Below are positions 61,981 through 64,000 of a stretch of DNA of 64,000 nucleotides, piece by piece. The stretch is from positions 73,867,558 through 73,931,557 of the forward strand of contig OX411543.1 in the NCBI GenBank assembly GCA_948146395.1, in the 5' to 3' direction. The stretch is from Fragum whitleyi (lineage: Eukaryota > Mollusca > Bivalvia > Cardiida > Cardiidae). The translations under genes were made by a program, and so were the position numbers. The notes under the pieces were generated by a model. That model ran no database searches. It worked only from the letters and a program-made list of their open reading frames with translations, and was not told where the DNA came from. Numbering within the stretch: the stretch's first letter is position 1; each line of letters starts with the position of its first letter.

Positions 61981-62015
61981 CACGCAATAGCCATCGAAGT
62001 TTGTCACTAATAAAA

Positions 62016-62180
62016 TTAAGGTAGTGGAACCATAATAGTTCCGCAACATATTGGACCATATGTTATTTTACAATGTTAACCGAGGTTTCCTAATGAAAAT
62101 CATTAGGAAACCTTGGTTAACACTGTTAAATTTCATTACTCACGAAACATTGCAGAACTATTACGGGTCCACTACCTTAA
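62016..62180. mobile_element. Family F palindromic MITE, copy 3
   Basis: TTAAGGTAGTGGAACCATAA to GGGTCCACTACCTTAA, with a near-perfect central palindrome GTTAACCGAGGTTTCCTAAT / ATTAGGAAACCTTGGTTAAC. The best preserved copy. Confidence 0.85.
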
Positions 62181-62428
62181 TCGCCGTGTATTAATTAGAC
62201 CGAAAATTTGAAATTCTTCGAAAATGTGCAACTTTTAGGACTTTCGTGATGGAGGGTTCTTGTGTTTGATTGTTTGCTTCAGAGACCAAGGACAAAAATT
62301 TGAATCAATTCTTCTTTTAGAATACTTAGGTTATTCAGCTTGTGGTGGTAATTCGGTTATTTCAAAATACCCATGAAGAAAATCCAATTTTGCTACTTAT
62401 TTTCGATCGTCTGTAGAGATCTTTAGGG

Positions 62429-62495
62429 CATATCATAATCTTACGACAAAACGCAGTAAAAAAAACTGCGTTTTGTTATCAAATTATAATATGCC
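62429..62495. repeat. Hairpin ACGACAAAACGCAGT / ACTGCGTTTTGTTATC
   Basis: GACAAAACGCAGT and ACTGCGTTTTGTTATC pair around an A-run, with GCATATCATAATC / AATTATAATATGCC continuing the stem. ATGACAAAACGCAGTAATTC at 45,743 is a related half. Confidence 0.65.
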
Positions 62496-62549
62496 CACTT
62501 TTATTCTTTCGATGATTTTGTTTAATGCAACGTCATCCTTAGTCGGATG

Positions 62550-62680
62550 GTTGATAAATAATAAGATAAGATAAGTTAAGATGATTATTTATTTGCCAAA
62601 CTGTATATACCCTTAAAAATGGTTAAAGGCAATTAACACATCACGCACAAAGCATAACAAAGTTATTAGGGGGGGGGCAA
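62550..62680 (-). repeat. Probable truncated LINE 3' end (minus strand)
   Basis: TAAATAATAAGATAAGATAA then GTTAAGATGATTATTTATTT: on the minus strand a non-LTR-like end with (TTATC)-type tail. Short and uncertain. Confidence 0.35.
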
Positions 62681-62806
62681 ATCAGTCAGCGGCACAAACA
62701 CAGACCTTCACACACACCGTGACACACCTACACCCCACACTCGCGCCTGCATGTACGCACACGCAATCGCACGCACACAAAAACACACACAAACACACGC
62801 TAATCC
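62681..62806. repeat. CACA-rich low-complexity stretch
   Basis: Alternating CACAC/GCACG sequence (62,693-62,803) after a short G run. Possible Z-DNA-prone tract; no gene. Confidence 0.8.
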
Positions 62807-64000
62807 ATATAAAATTCAAAATACAAAACAACGTATCTTTGGATTGTTCAATTATTATCATTAAATTACAAGGTTGTGAACTGCTTTGACATCTAAGGAA
62901 ATAATGGATTAGTAAGACCTATGCTATTCCACTTTCAAATATAAAATTAGCAATGGCTATTATGATATACGTATCTGTACTTTTTATGGTGTATACGGTT
63001 TTAACTTAGATGTTTGAAGAAGCAATAGTTACGGTCACAGGTGGCAGTATCAAAGAAATTATAAAAATAATAATCATTAAATAATGAAAAGGTATCTTAC
63101 AAAATTCCAGGTCAACTTTCAAATCAATTTTTACCAAGATTTATTTGCACAAATTTGAAAAATGAAAGTTTATCTTTGAAGCCCATGTAAATTTCTATAT
63201 GTACGCAAAATTTTGTTGAAATTGGCTTTATACTAACAGAATAAATAGGAAAAATACACCCTCAATTTGCAAGGACACCACCGAGGTGACACTTTGTCTT
63301 TGTTTAGAAGCATTCCAAATGATATTTTTCAGTTTCACACTATTTCATTGGCTATAAGGAACACCCCCTATTACATCATATTGTTTACAGGCCAATCAGC
63401 CAATCAAATCAGCTCAAACCATTTGATTTGGCCCAGTTTTACAACAATATAATGATAATAGTGAAAGTTGACAATAGTGCTTCTGATTAAAAAAGTTACA
63501 AACATTTTAAAACTCCCTTTGATCAAAATAAATGACTTGATTTACCAGAAAATTGGTTTAGATAACATGTCCTACTATGATTGAACATTTCCTGCACGTC
63601 TATTTCTTTAATTTTATCATTTTCCCATGATATTTAGGGAATCCAATGGACATCTCAGTGATGTCCTCGAGAATTTTCAATGAAAGAAACCTTGTCTATA
63701 TTAAGCAATTATATAATTTTTTGTAAAAAATGTTTTTATACCGCGACGTGCGAAATGGCGCACTTTCATGTCTGTATCCTTATCATTCCCGAGGTCTATT
63801 CAGTAGAATCGCCGAGTGTTCCCGATTGACGAGGGGGTTACCTAGCTTCTATAACTTCATAACGTAGCTCTTTAACCCATTAGGTCAGTCCCTTCCGATT
63901 TTTGGCCATCTTTGTTCTATATAAAATTTCTCGATTTTCAAGTGCTACAGCGCATTCCACAACAAACTGCTTATATATTACGTCATCAGAGCTTCATCTA
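62807..64000. other. Non-coding stretch to the window end
   Basis: No exon or repeat end recognised. A 61-codon frame at 63,267-63,452 has no support. Confidence 0.35.

Overview
The window is a piece of a metazoan nuclear genome, most probably a bivalve mollusc. The reasons are AT-rich DNA, split genes with GT-AG introns, a secreted PAN/WSC-type protein, a CR1/L2-type LINE, tRNA-derived SINEs, and a very dense load of small inverted-repeat elements, several with TCCG/GTCTG-rich ends of the kind common in bivalves. The species cannot be named from sequence alone. No rRNA, CRISPR or bacterial-type operon is present, and I see no tRNA gene that looks functional.

Protein-coding content is small. 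(1) A CR1/L2-like LINE occupies about 9.7-15.1 kb. Its ORF1 is intact (SGNH-esterase domain plus two CCHC knuckles). Its endonuclease-reverse transcriptase ORF2 is broken by one stop and one frameshift, and an (ATT)n tail follows. ORF1 and ORF2 share one frame, separated by a single TAG. (2) A three-exon gene on the + strand (19,363-24,004) encodes a secreted protein of about 197 residues with a PAN/apple-like region and a WSC domain; a decayed copy of its last exon lies at the window's left edge. (3) A five-exon gene on the + strand (45,138-53,785) encodes a predicted secreted 150-residue protein with two diverged EF-hand-like repeats. All intron phases agree in both gene models, which I assembled by eye.

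The rest is mostly transposable-element debris. I define recurrent families by direct comparison within the window: A (about 300 bp, six copies), B (about 430 bp, five copies, carrying CRE- and octamer-like motifs), C (about 440 bp), D (about 265 bp), F (165-bp palindromes), a tRNA-derived SINE with a 14-bp target duplication, Tc1/mariner-type elements with 26-bp ends, an 868-bp fold-back, and several elements with internal tandem arrays of 140-178-bp units. Several insertions are nested. Two inverted 18-bp ends with matching subterminal repeats, 10.7 kb apart (27.35-38.08 kb), may delimit a large DNA transposon.

The most unusual signals are around the five-exon gene. The 5' splice site of exon 3 has been amplified into a minisatellite of about 11 units, and a separate minisatellite with acceptor-like units leads into exon 1. 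Family B copies lie just upstream of the start codons of both split genes, and family A, C and D copies lie 15-100 bp from several exons. A 200-N assembly gap (5,828-6,027) is flanked by a direct duplication.
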